A stretch of DNA of 64,000 nucleotides, taken from NCBI GenBank assembly GCA_014529385.2, contig CM043945.1, forward strand, positions 147,328,741-147,392,740, read 5' to 3'. This DNA comes from Adiantum capillus-veneris. Lineage: Eukaryota; Streptophyta; Polypodiopsida; Polypodiales; Pteridaceae. Made by a program: the position numbers and the translations under genes. Shown in pieces: positions 1-12,695 of this stretch. Numbering within the stretch: the first letter of the stretch is position 1; each line of letters begins with the position of its first letter. A model generated the notes under the pieces. It was not told where the DNA came from. It saw only the letters and a program-made list of their open reading frames with translations, and did no database searches.

Positions 1-962
1 TTTATATCTATGTGTTTGATGGCACAAATGTTTTCGATTTCTAGTAGGACAAAGTTTAAGCAGTGGGTGATATCATTCGTAACACAGGAGAACAAGCTAT
101 TTGAAGCGTCAGAAATCCATCTGAATTTATGTTTATGCATCTTGTACGTTGGGAAGAGTACAGGAATTTTTTGAGATGCAGGACAATAACCGAGTCCTGA
201 TAATTCATTGTTTAAAGTTGTAGCTACGCAAAGAGGAGAGTAATCAAGTTTACGAAATTCATTACTATTAAGTCTAGAACTGGCAGCCTCAAATGCCAAT
301 TTTTTACATATAAAGGAAGCAGTGTTAGATGCTTTATCTAGGCCAATAATGAGCCATTTCTTTTTAATATCATAGATAGAGGTCTTTATTTTATGCGTAA
401 GCCAAGAAGTATCAGTGCTAAGACGCGTATGTGGTAAAAGACTAATCTTTTTCCAAAAAATACTTTTGAGTGTTGATGTAAGTTGGAAGAGAACTTCTGC
501 CTCCAATTGGAGTTTTAAGGCCAAGTCGGCCAGGCATTCAAGTAATGCTAATAAGGCACATTGAGGGTTTAGTGGAAACGGAGGAATATGATTCAAGCCA
601 TTACTCAAGAGACTCCTTACATGAGGATCCGAGATGATTTCTAAGTTAGATGTACAAACGTGTAAACCAAAATCAGTGAAGTGTTTACAAAATTTTTGAA
701 ATAGATGACAAGAGCAAATAGGTACCTCATTATTATGGAGAAACCCATTGGAATAAAATAGATTCTTAATGGGTAGCGAGTATTTCCAACCAAACATCAC
801 ATCCTTTAGTAATAAATTCGACCCAAAATTATGTCCAAAACATTCTGAAAAGACAGCTTGGGGAGTAAAGAAATCCAAAATTTTGCTTGTAAACAAGCAA
901 TGTGAGAAAATCTTATTACACACTTCATCATTTGGAGGTAGGTAACGTCTTCCACAAGCCAT
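1..962 (-). CDS. N-terminal part of a reverse transcriptase (Penelope-like or unclassified), cut by window edge
   Basis: Read on the minus strand from ATG at 962, there are about 320 codons without a stop, running off the window at base 1. The frame is open back to a TGA at 1026-1028. Near residue 210 the protein has WLIIGLDKA followed by FICKK. Near residue 285 it has LFPTYKMHKHKFRWISDAS. A D-K-A...(I/V)CKK block followed by a K-x-H-K-x-x-x-R-(F/W)-I block is the usual entry to the finger/palm of Penelope-type and related RTs. The catalytic YxDD and any endonuclease would lie outside the window, so the family is inferred. It is in the +1 frame relative to the upstream ORF1 and overlaps that ORF's extended reading. 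A frame this long is unlikely in such AT-rich decayed DNA unless it is recent coding sequence. Confidence 0.6.
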   Translation of the reverse strand, partial: MACGRRYLPPNDEVCNKIFSHCLFTSKILDFFTPQAVFSECFGHNFGSNLLLKDVMFGWKYSLPIKNLFYSNGFLHNNEVPICSCHLFQKFCKHFTDFGLHVCTSNLEIISDPHVRSLLSNGLNHIPPFPLNPQCALLALLECLADLALKLQLEAEVLFQLTSTLKSIFWKKISLLPHTRLSTDTSWLTHKIKTSIYDIKKKWLIIGLDKASNTASFICKKLAFEAASSRLNSNEFRKLDYSPLCVATTLNNELSGLGYCPASQKIPVLFPTYKMHKHKFRWISDASNSLFSCVTNDITHCLNFVLLEIENICAIKHIDI

Positions 963-1068
963 CCTTCGATCCTGCAATTTACATGTCCAAAAGATTTCTG
1001 ACTGGTAGGTTTCTTCCCCTACCTCTCACATAACTTCTACCTCTCCCTCTCCCAAACACTGAATCACT

Positions 1069-2346
1069 CTAGGAGGGAGTTAAGAAAGAAGTGTAAGATG
1101 CCGCCGGAGAGACAAGAGTATTAGGACGTTTGGAACCTTGAGATTCATCCTCTTCAATATTTGGTTTGATTTGGCCAACTATACTTTTGATACCTTTAAA
1201 GCCGCCATACGTGGTAAGTAGAGTCCCACATCCATTAGATCCAAGCTCTTCAAGAGTGTCACGCATAATTGATCTATACTGAATAAAGGCAATTTGGGCT
1301 AAGACCAGATCCTTCGCTTGCCCACCGAGCCACGAGCAAAAGAGGGAAAGGTGAAATTCTTTTGCGTTATCACGAAAGATACTAGGCAGATTGTTGAGGG
1401 CATACCAAATAGCATGGTCAAACCAAATTATGCTTGACTCGCAGGAAGCTTTTGGGTCCAAGAATCTGCAAGCACACTTAAGGTACGGCCTGAACACATT
1501 CCATACTGTTTCGGTGTAGTAATCTACATTGCTTTTACTAAAGGTCATAACTCCTTTAGTTCTTGCATACAACCCAGTATTCGAACTACATTTTTTATCA
1601 TCAAGGAAACACATATTGAAAGGGGCTTTAATAAGATCCCCTTTGTCCAAGATTTGGATTCCTTTCAATACTTGAAGTTTGCATTCCTCAATAGTAGCAG
1701 GGGCCAAGTTGGCAAAGAAGACCCAGGTTTCCATGGAAATGGGTGCAAGAAATCCTTTATTAGGAAACATCCACAGCTTGTGCTCAACTCCCAAGGATTC
1801 TACCTCAACTTGCCGTGACGGTAAAAAAGGAAAGGCCCTAGAAACTTTTGGTACCATGTCCAAAAGCAAATCTTCACTGAGTGAACAAAGGTCTTTCTGA
1901 AATTCCTTAACAGCTTCTAGGGCGGCTGTATCTCTACAGAAGAGGCTATTTGGAGGAGGGACAATAGGAGTAGAGGGAGCAGTCACAAAGATCGGATTAA
2001 GGCCACAAAACTTTCTAAGAAGATTAGACAGTTCAAAACCTTTGGAAGAAAAAGATGCTAAGTCTTGAATATGTGCTTTGGAAAGTCCGGCTAGATTCGA
2101 AGAAAATTCAATCAAAAGATTGATACCATCAGATTTGTTTTTTACAAGGAGAGCTAGAACTTTAACTCATAGGTCAAATGTAATCAGCTGGACAAGAGAA
2201 AGATTAGACTCCTTCGAAGCATCATAAATTAGGGCAGAAGCTTCTCTATCTTGTATACATTTTAGCACAAGAAGAGAGGCAAGGGAGAGAGGTTCCACAG
2301 GAAGAGCAAGTCCTTGTGAAAGGGGAACAATCTGCAAAAATATCAT
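1069..2346 (-). pseudogene. ORF1 of the same retroelement, two nonsense codons
   Basis: From ATG at 2344-2346 one minus-strand frame gives about 425 codons, broken by TGA at 2167-2169 and stopped by TAG at 1069-1071. After the TAG the same frame continues to TAA at 979-981 and encodes an arginine/glycine tail (FGRGRGRS then VRGRGRN). That is typical of nucleic-acid-binding C-termini, so the TAG is probably not the original end. Both stops could be C-to-T changes (CGA to TGA, CAG to TAG). The body contains CACRFLDPKASCES and IWFDHAIWYALNN but matches no family I recognise. Its place immediately 5' of the RT suggests a gag-like or ORF1 role. The stretch 2168-2346 reads smoothly in frame, which supports one long original ORF. 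Confidence 0.5.
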
Positions 2347-2406
2347 AAGTTAGAATTCCAAATTCTAGGAAGAGGAGCCTAGACCGGAGGAACAAAAGCA
2401 AACAGT

Positions 2407-2612
2407 TACATCTTTTTGAATTTTACAGCCCTATGTAGATAGGGCCAAGCCCAATAAGAGACACAAGGGAAGGTTTTTTCTATATCTTTAGCTAGACGAA
2501 GTTTCTCTGAAATCATAGCTCTTTTTTCAGGGTCAGAGCAGACTTTCATTCTTGCAGTGAGCTTTCCCACGACGTGGTAAACAGAAGTAATAAATAAATT
2601 AAATGATAATAT
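2407..2612 (-). other. Coding-like segment upstream of ORF1, possible extra exon
   Basis: The minus strand is open for about 65 codons ending at TAA 2407-2409, with a lysine/arginine-rich, protein-like composition (KVCSDPEKRAMISEKLRLAK). It is preceded by a plausible acceptor, TTTTTAG at about 2613, and ends beside a donor-like GTAACT. A pyrimidine-rich acceptor-like TTTTTGCAG lies just before the ORF1 body near 2330. The phases of these two sites do not join cleanly into the ORF1 frame, so splicing is not demonstrated. It may be an exon of the element or chance. Confidence 0.25.
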
Positions 2613-5600
2613 CTAAAAATGTGAAAAATAAATAAAAAGTAGTATGGTAGTGCTAGCAACCTTATCACCAGTCAGGTTTAAAAAAACACAGAGACTGTGT
2701 GATAGCACCCCAGCCTATAAGAGTATAATCATTATAGTATCATAGGCGAAAGATTCTAGAATCATAGACTGAGAGAGACCAACAGACAAGTCAATCTCCC
2801 TTTTGCGTTTATTGTGTGTGTAGCAGTTTTAAATCTATATAAATATACGCAAATGAACAATAGCTGTTCACAAACTAAAAATTCTGGAAAAGTACAGTGG
2901 CTTTGCACAATAATTTATTTGCAGTTAAAAATAAATTTTGTACAAGGTAATGAAGATAACAAGATATAGCTCAAGAATCCATAAAGCCAAAGTCTGGGAT
3001 AATTTGCGTCACACTAAGAGATCCTCCATTTGTTAAGAACTGGACAATTTAATCAAGGAAGGTAGCCCTCACCTGCACCGATAGCCACAAGAAAACAATT
3101 CGTTAGCACGTGACTGTACGCAGGTGATGCAGGGCATCCCAGTTGTTATCCATGTCACCTTAAAAAAACATATAGTTCTTAACAAGTATATTGTTCAGTT
3201 TTGAAAAAACCTTTCTTTGGCATTTTTGCCAATCTGATAAAGGAAATTGAACACCCATAAAGCAGCTATGTATCTGATTATTCCTCAATTTAATATATAT
3301 ATCTCTCTCTTTTTTTAGAAACATCTTTTGCTACACTAAAGTTTTTTGGAGAAACGAAAAACTTCTTTTTCGATCTGATTGGAGAGAATTTCACTCAATG
3401 TCGGTAGGTAAAGTTAATCTCAAGCCAAAACCCAACTCAATTACGGACAATCTCATCCTTGTGGCTTGAAGTATAGACAAAAAACAGACTTTTAGAACAT
3501 ATCCTACTTTAAGAACCGATTTTATAATCACCCTGAGATATCTTCAAAAAGGATCATTTAAGAATTTACAAATTTATCAACCTGAGTACACTCCCCCTTT
3601 TCTTTAGGATTTATATATATTTTATATATATATATAAAAACTATATTTCTCAAGAAATATCAATTCTTATCATGTCATGTCTGTTATACTGTATCCCAAG
3701 CCAGAAATAAACTGTTGTTTTTATTAAAAAACATACAGCCCTAGGTGAGTCAGTCCTTTGATCAGCCTCAGACCTTGTCCGAGACAGATACGACATAAGA
3801 AAAACCAGAAAAGATCAGTTTAAAGGGAGTTTATATTACTTTCCTTATAATACCAAGGCCTTTATAACCAACTTCTAGAAGCACTATTGTATATACTGCA
3901 AGATGTTAGGTTAGAGTCAGCTCCTATATACTTTGAGTGAAATTAGGAAGCCAGCAAATGAAGACCAACAAATTTTATAGAATAGCCGAGGTTCAAACCC
4001 AGCCAAGCCCTATAGAACTCAATCACCTCGTTGAAGAAATGGAAAGTCATCGAACACTATCATAAAACATCATCGTATGTGAAAAAAACACAAGTATCTT
4101 AGAACCAGCTTAATCAATCCGGTATGTGCTGCCACACTTTAGCTCCATATACAATCCGGTATGTGTTGCCACTCTTATTCAATATCGTATGTGTAGCAAC
4201 TCTTAGCATTATCACGAATAAGAAAAAGAGCAATAACAGAAGCTAGCACAAAGTAAATATAAAATAACTTTAAGCCGATTCAGTGAGATAAGTATCAGCT
4301 CAAAAAACACATTCTATCTTACAAGTAGGAGATGTAGTATGGTAAAAAAAAAATTGGTTAAGTCAATTTGCAAAACCAGAACTTTACTCCTACACGTGGT
4401 TATGAGATAATACATACTACCAACTCAATAACAGAAGTAAGGACACCTTTTTCGAAACCTGTAATAAGTGCCCTCAAACAAGTGTACCGCTGATCTAATG
4501 GAAAAGGTACCCAAACTAGAGAGTAAATCTTTCAAGGGACTGTCATCTTACACAATGGACAGCAGTAAATTAGTGATGCCATAAACCTAACTATCTTTTA
4601 AACATTATATGATCATTACAGCTCATTTTTTACTTTACAAGAGTGCATTTCATCTATTGAGCAGTTTTTTAACCGAATCATAACATCATCACCCCAATAT
4701 ACAATTCCTTTCTAATAAGTACCATACAGTACTCTTTCCTCAGTAGCAAAACAGCCTCCTACCCGGCAGTCTCCCCATTTTTTTAAAAAAAACACAGATT
4801 TTTCATCAGAGAACCAGTTTTACAGCACTGTATACGGCAACCAGGCACACTACTACCATCATTCAAAAGAATCCACGCAGTTCTTAGTTTAACTGAGCCA
4901 TTCACTCAGTTTCCAGAACCAGGTTAAAACTCAATTTTTTGTTTATTTTACAACAACGACCATCATTAGTCACAGAAGTATACAAATTCCAAACAGTCCC
5001 AGAGCAGAAATGTACTTGCACTAAAATAACTCCCATAGACCTGTAAGTAAAGTATCCGGAACAAATTTCTATTTTACCTAACTCTATATTATTGGGTTTT
5101 TAAAAAAAACCCATTCAAATCTTTTTTTCAGCAAAGCTTCAGAATAATACTTGACATAATAGCTTTAGGTTTAGTATCCGGAAACAAAATACCTGGTTTA
5201 AAAAAAAAAAAAAACAAAAACCGGTCTCAGCGAAGCTACACAGAGATTCCCTAAAGCAAGACAGAGATTTTGTATAACCTGTAGATTGGGAGACGACGAA
5301 GCGTCAACAGTCTCCTTCCCGTTCTTTTTCGGCATGATTGAGCACATAGTAGAAAATATCTACTAACCCACACAGTATAGAATGCACACAAGTGAATACA
5401 GCACGATGCCAAGTGAGTAAGAGTACTCACATTTTTAAGGGGCATTTATACTTTGCTGAAGAAAATCGGGAGCAGATCCGCCACTGACACGGACCAGCTA
5501 CAGCATTAGATGCCACCCATACGGGCCAGATACTCAGGGATTATCCCAGCTGAAGATCCGGTCTGAACTTGATTAACACACCTCAATATTTGCAACTACA

Positions 5601-5710
5601 CTCACCTGCCACCTCAACCCTAGCGCAGTCAAAAGCGTGTTGCAGGCAGCCCGACACAACAGAGAGGCAGTAAAAAATACACTACAGAGTGTATATAGAG
5701 AGAGAGATGC
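2613..5710. other. Unassigned AT-rich stretch
   Basis: No long ORF or recognisable protein is visible. There are short A and T runs, an AT dinucleotide patch near 3609-3640, and three near-copies of CCGGTATGTGYTGCCAC-like sequence around 4112-4200. It could be the 5' or untranslated part of the left-edge element or unrelated intergenic DNA. Confidence 0.5.
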
Positions 5711-6128
5711 TATTTACCTTAAAGCAAGGTCAAGTCAAAAAAATATCTAGTCTCATAATGTATACCAACTAGAAACACCAATGCCGTCGATACTCGGTTC
5801 GAATCGACTATCGAGCTTTTTGAACCTGGCTCAGGTTTAACCACACATCCCAATACAAAATCCACAAACCCTAATACTCGGCATAAGTCATGCACCCAAC
5901 AACTGGGGTAACGTATATAGAGATTCTATTTACCTTAAAGCAAGGTCAAGTCAAAAAATATATCTAGTCTCATAATGTATACCAACTAGAAACCCCAATG
6001 CTGTCAATACCTGGTTCGAATCAACAATCGAGCTTTTTGAACCTGGCTCAGGTTTATCCCACACATCCCAATACAAAATCCACAAACCCTTATACTCGGC
6101 TAAAGTCATGCATCCAACAACTGGGGTA
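5711..6128 (+). repeat. Two-copy 216-bp tandem duplication
   Basis: Copy 1 (5711-5910) and copy 2 (5927-6128) start with TATTTACCTTAAAGCAAGG and end with CAACAACTGGGGTA, at a period of 216 bp. They differ at roughly one base in fifteen by eye. The homology extends slightly 5' of each copy (GTATATAGAGA). No coding content is supported. Confidence 0.9.
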
Positions 6129-6347
6129 CAGTATACCAGCAAGGAACTTAACAGTGTACGATATACTGCATATTCACAACACTTTTTTGTGATTAATTAA
6201 TACTTCCAATTCCGATTCAAAATCAAAAAGTGAGTCTATAAAAGCCAGAAGACACTAATATATAAACCAATCCAAGGTAACAGTAACGAGTAACTATACA
6301 CAAGTAATATACATATCCGCATGTTTGCTTATCAGGTGTGTTAAAAA

Positions 6348-6731
6348 ATGGCCTACAATCGAGAACTAGTTTTTTCCATAGCAAAAGCACACCTTTATCA
6401 ATCATGTGACTCTACACGGAGAGCAACTTTACTCCGTTATGAACTATATCTATTCCCGCAATTAGGAACCTCTGTTTCCCAGACTATATGGTGGACATAC
6501 AAAGATCGAGTGACTCGTGTAACCCTTTGGGGTCGCGAGCATTTTAGGAACAATATCAGATTGGCGATGGTTACAGAGGCTCTGGGCCTAGGGCCACAAT
6601 ATTATTACATAGAACATTCAATGAAGCCAGGTTTTTCAGAGCAGTTACAAAAACCTACTAGCCCAATTCATTCCATCTCGAAAGATCTTTTTGTATTGAA
6701 GTTATGGTCATCAATTAAGAGGTTATTTTAA
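6348..6731 (+). CDS. Hypothetical ORF, 127 codons
   Basis: An ATG-initiated frame encodes a 127-residue, tyrosine- and arginine-rich protein (RRATLLRYELYLFPQLG, WWTYKDRVTRVTLWGREHF). Its composition is protein-like rather than low complexity, but I recognise no family. No neighbouring exon, promoter or partner gene is evident, and it lies just downstream of the 216-bp tandem repeat. It may be a fragment of an unidentified element or a chance ORF. Confidence 0.2.
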   Translation: MAYNRELVFSIAKAHLYQSCDSTRRATLLRYELYLFPQLGTSVSQTIWWTYKDRVTRVTLWGREHFRNNIRLAMVTEALGLGPQYYYIEHSMKPGFSEQLQKPTSPIHSISKDLFVLKLWSSIKRLF

Positions 6732-6952
6732 TTGTACTCCACGCACCCGGGAGTATGGGTTAGTCTTGGCGACTCATATCTTGCCTTTAACAGAGCGCCC
6801 AAACACCTGCTATTACTGCGATAGCTGTTTGTGTGATTACGTAATGGGCGGTTTAATAGAGATGTAGATGAGGTGCTACAAAAATACTTATCACCCCTAC
6901 CTCTTTTTGTCCCTTGTGATAGAAGAGTCAGAAGAAAGACCTCATGCTATTT

Positions 6953-8476
<1,524 letters not shown>

Positions 8477-8523
8477 GGGAGAGGGAACTGGAATTCCCTC
8501 CCCCATTATCCTTAGTATAGATT
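8477..8523 (-). repeat. TCTATACTA / G-rich hairpin terminus, copy 1
   Basis: On the minus strand the order is TCTATACTAAGGATAA, then GGGGGAGGGAATTCC, then TTCCCTCTCCC. The G-rich and C-rich halves can pair as a short stem. The same arrangement recurs at 11,871, 39,301 and 52,633. A 5' TC start with TCTATACTA and A-rich bases resembles the 5' ends of many plant Helitrons, but no 3' CTRR end was identified. Confidence 0.4.
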
Positions 8524-8964
8524 AGCATCTTGTGTAATTCCACATGCCTGCAAGCGTAGGTGACTGCATCAGCAGAGAGAGACCCTTGCTCCGGATAGCT
8601 TCCTCACCCCATCCCCTCTTCGGCGATGCTCCGTATAGGGAGTTCCCAAGCGTAGGTGACGATTGCATCTGGAGGGATGCCCTCACATTGTATACACTAA
8701 AGACAACCTAGAGCACAGCACTGCTCTCTCCCCCTCCCCCGCCGATTCGTTGCAGAGCACTCACGACTATTCTAGCACAACATAAGAGACGCCCAATATG
8801 ACTATTTACAGAGGCGAACATTGACGATGTTTTTCAATGACTGATGCAATACTTTCTTGGACAATTCACAATGCCGGGCATCCTTAGACATTGATGTTGA
8901 TGATGATGATGATTTTAGTTTTTCACTTTATATCATATTTTTTTTAAACCAGACATTGTATTAG

Positions 8965-9040
8965 ATCCACCAAGGTTGTATCAATTTGGTCTCATAGGCC
9001 ATTTTGACCTTTTGAGGACGTTTAATATACATTTCATTTC
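8965..9040 (+). mobile_element. Solo LINE 3' tail
   Basis: ATTTGGTCTCATAGGCCA followed by TTTGACC and GAGGACG is a close match to the 3' UTR of the LINE fragment at about 11,103-11,145 (ATTTGGTCCCATAGGTCA, TTTGACC, CAGAACG). It therefore looks like a severely 5'-truncated insertion of a related LINE. Upstream boundaries are not defined. Confidence 0.45.
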
Positions 9041-9054
9041 ATCACACCTGAGGC

Positions 9055-9624
<570 letters not shown>

Positions 9625-9629
9625 CATTG

Positions 9630-11150
9630 TATATAACAATGAGAAACTTGAAGTGGTAGATCACTTCAAGTACCTTGGCCTTGAGGTTCCATCCAATCAT
9701 AAATGGAAGGATTGTGCAATGCATCGCTTGGAAGCCGGAAAGAGGGCCTATTATGCATTTGAGAACATGTGCAATGAAGGAGAGATCAAGTGTTGGGCTC
9801 TCAAAAAGTACCTCTTTGACACATTGGTGACACCGGTGCTTCTTTATGGAGTGGAGGTGTGGGGTGGAAGCAACGGGAAGTCTACTTGGAAAGAGTTTGA
9901 GAATGTCCAAAAGCGTTTTCTCACCAACTTTCTCCAAGTCAAGACACAAACACCCTACATGCTCTTACTTCTTGAGTCCGGATTGCTTCCCATTGAGGTC
10001 TTGGGCATGCAAAGGGTTGTGGAGTACATGTGTAAGACACAACGTAGCCCTTTGCATCGACTTCCTAGAATCGCATATGAAGCAAGTCAAATGGTTCAAA
10101 AGACATGCAAGAGCAAAATACTAAGTTCGGGGTGGATGCTTGATATCAAGAAATGGTTTGGAAGATGGGATGCATGTCACTTGGTCAAGGATGCGTCGAT
10201 CGACTCCCAAGTTAATGAGGCCTTCTTACAATGCCAATGTATCACGGCTTGGGAGAAATCCGGAGGTTCTCTCTTCAGCCATTACACCACAAGTCTACTT
10301 GGAAAGAGTTTGAGAATGTCCAAAAGCGTTTTCTCACCAACTTTCTCCAAGTCAAGACACAAACACCCTACATGCTCTTACTTCTTGAGTCCGGATTGCT
10401 TCCCATTGAGGTCTTGGGATGCAAAGGGTTGTGGAGTACATGTGTAAGACACAACGTAGCCCTTTGCATCGACTTCCTAGAATCGCATATGAAGCAAGTC
10501 CAATGGTTCAAAAGACATGCAAGAGCAAAATACTATGTTCGGGGTGGATGCTTGATATCAAGAAATGGTTTGGAAGTGGGATGCATGTCACTTGGTCAAG
10601 GATGCGTCGATCGACTCCCAAGTTAATGAGGCCTTCTTACAATGCCAATGTATCACGGCTTGGGAAGAAATCCGGAGGTTCTCTCTTCAGCCATTACACC
10701 ACACACGTTGCCCAAACTACAAATCTCTCTTCTTCTCAGAACGAGGTAACCAAACCCATTGCTACATCCTGCGCCCATCCCGTTGAGTGTGATCCGCACC
10801 ATTGCCTCCATTCGTCTTAGCTCCATTCTCTACGCTGCGAGACAGGACGTGGGACACTGGCGCGGGTGTCATCGACTTGCACCTTATGCCTCGTCAAAGT
10901 GCGAGAGAGTGAGTACCACACACTACTTGAGTGCTCAGCTTTTGACCACATTAGGTCCTCTTTTCCCCATATATTCAGCCATGATCTTCCTACATACCTT
11001 CCTCTCCCAACCACGATGTGAACTCTCTATTTGCGACGCTCATTTCAGCCATTTTTGAGCATCGAGAGTCACTTATGAACTCCACTCACACCACGTGACA
11101 TGTTCATTTGGTCCCATAGGTCATATTTGACCTCCCAGAACGATAATAGA
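9630..11150 (+). pseudogene. LINE (non-LTR) reverse transcriptase C-terminal fragment and 3' UTR
   Basis: Starting directly after a CT tract, the plus strand encodes the thumb and post-RT region of a LINE ORF2: FKYLGLEV, a stretch ending LLYGVEVWGG, then KKWFGRWDACHL. After an internal 413-bp duplication the reading resumes and, near 10,880-11,010, gives a CTLC...EYHTLLECSAFDHIR motif. That CxxC...H...C pattern is the C-terminal zinc motif of LINEs. A 3' UTR and (TATC)n tail follow. The catalytic RT core and endonuclease are absent (5' truncation). Frameshifts separate the blocks, so it is non-functional. The 3' UTR matches the solo tail at about 8,965-9,040. Confidence 0.75.
9878..10703 (+). 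repeat. 413-bp tandem duplication inside the LINE
   Basis: The segment starting AAGTCTACTTGGAAAGAG (9878) recurs at 10,291 and ends at about 10,703 with CATTACACCACA. The copies are nearly identical but differ by small indels (for example GGGCATGC versus GGGATGC) that shift the frame. They duplicate the region between the YGVEVWGG and HYTT motifs. Confidence 0.9.
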
Positions 11151-11155
11151 ACTAT

Positions 11156-11178
11156 CTATCTATCTATCTATCTATCTC
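11156..11178 (+). repeat. (TATC)n microsatellite at LINE 3' end
   Basis: Five to six TATC units follow the LINE 3' UTR, the usual position of a LINE tail repeat. Confidence 0.8.
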
Positions 11179-11199
11179 TCTCTGAGCGCACTCGCTAAG

Positions 11200-11870
11200 T
11201 CGTCTGTGTTGTCGGGCTCCAAAAGACACTGTCGGAGGAAGGAGCTCGCACCATGTGGCGGGGGTGTTAACCCTCGTGGCTCACGGACACCCTATCGCCT
11301 ACGACGGACGTCGTATTATTTATTTAGTAGAGTCAGGCACCGGGCTTGTCGGTCCAATAGGAAAAGGGTAGAGTGATCTCCGATGAGAGGCGCACTCTAA
11401 CTGGAACACGCAAGGGTTAGTTGGCTAAGCATGGGCGCCCAAATGTGAATGGGACGAGCTCAAATAACCGACCTAAACCTAAAATTGACCATTCTCTCAG
11501 TGTGCAATAGAAGAAGTGCTCTTGCCCTATCTCCATCCCCATCTCCATTGTGTGCTCACAGGTGTGTGTGTGTGTGTGTGTGTGTTGTGTGTGTGTGTGT
11601 GTGTGCTTGAGGGAGAGAGGGAGAGAGTGTGTGTGTGATCGAGCATTGCGACAACATCTGTGACGGCGAGGCGGTTGAGCGCAATACGGCGACGGCTCCC
11701 TCTTCTTTGCGGCGAGGAATCCTTCACGGCGACAAGCGTAGGGAGGTGAGTGACACACCCCTGCTCTCTGTGAGCTTGCTAAGCCTGCTAGTTGTGTGCT
11801 TGCAGCCTTCGTGGCTCGCACACGATGCTCGGCAAGTCCCTAGCTCCGACACGTGCAACAGACGCGCACA
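11200..11870 (+). mobile_element. Solo LTR of the gypsy C family
   Basis: This matches, in opposite orientation, the LTRs at 26,953-27,450 and 62,958-about 63,490. Shared blocks include GGGCTTGTCGGTCCAATAGG, GATGAGAGGCGCA, TTAGTTGGCTAAGCATGGGC and the end GACACGTGCAACAGACGCGCACA (ending CA at 11,870). No gag or pol lies on either side. It carries its own (GT)n tract (11,562-11,636) at the place where the other copies carry (CT)n(CA)n. The left boundary is approximate. A solo LTR usually results from recombination between the two LTRs of one element. Confidence 0.7.
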
Positions 11871-11915
11871 AGGGGGGGAGCCGAAATTCCCTCCCCCTTT
11901 ATCCTTAGCATAGAT
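11871..11915 (-). repeat. TCTATACTA-type terminus, copy 2
   Basis: On the minus strand: ATCTATGCTAAGGATAAA, then GGGGGAGGGAATTTCGG, then CTCCCCCCC. It abuts the end of the solo LTR exactly, so either the LTR element inserted here or this terminus was truncated at the LTR. Confidence 0.4.
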
Positions 11916-12690
11916 GCAATCGTTTACATTTTTTGGTTGCTAAATAGCTACGTGTTTGTATTTTTGCTCGAGACTAGGCAAAGCTTGTTTGGACAAATTG
12001 ACAATCATAACGTGTCACCCATAGTTTCCTATTTTTGGAGATAGAATCTCTAATATGACAAACTTTGTCTCCTCGAGGTGTCATTCAGCTTTGTCCCTTT
12101 GACAAATTTTGTCACCCATCATCCATGTTCTAGGTTGCCACGTTCTCTCTCTCTCGCGCGCCAAAGAGCCTAGTGGTTGGAACTTTGTAGTATGTAGCTA
12201 AATCTTTCGACAACACTTAGGGCTTCTTCATCTTTTAGTAATCCAAATTCCACTTTTCAACAAGGAAAAAAATAAGGCTATAATTTGATTGGACCTTGAT
12301 TTCAAGTCAAATTTTGGACATAAATTGTGGCTAACATTTAGATCTTTTTAGGGTGGTCTTGGCGGCATGGGATTATGTGTCGCTCCAAATGTGTGGGAAG
12401 GTGTGGACGCAAACAGTGTCCCGGATGATGGCAGTACCCTAGATAGTGGTGGCATCCTAGTCTTTCTTGGTGGCATGCTTAGTTCGATATGTTCGGTGTG
12501 TGGTCCTGGTGGCCATGTTCCTCTTGTTGAGGTGTTGGTCCTTAGGCTCATGTTGTGGTGGTGGTGTTTATGCTCATTTTCCTTTGGACACGCCTGTGGG
12601 CGTTGACAGAGCCCTATAGCGTGATGGCATCCAAGGTTCGTTTGGTTCTCAGCAGTTAGGCCCTACTTGGCAGGAAGAAGGGGCAAGACT
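11916..12690. other. Unassigned spacer
   Basis: No gene is supported. A 79-codon frame near 12,367 is rich in Gly, Val and Leu and has no recognisable features. Confidence 0.4.
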
Positions 12691-12695
12691 TCTTT

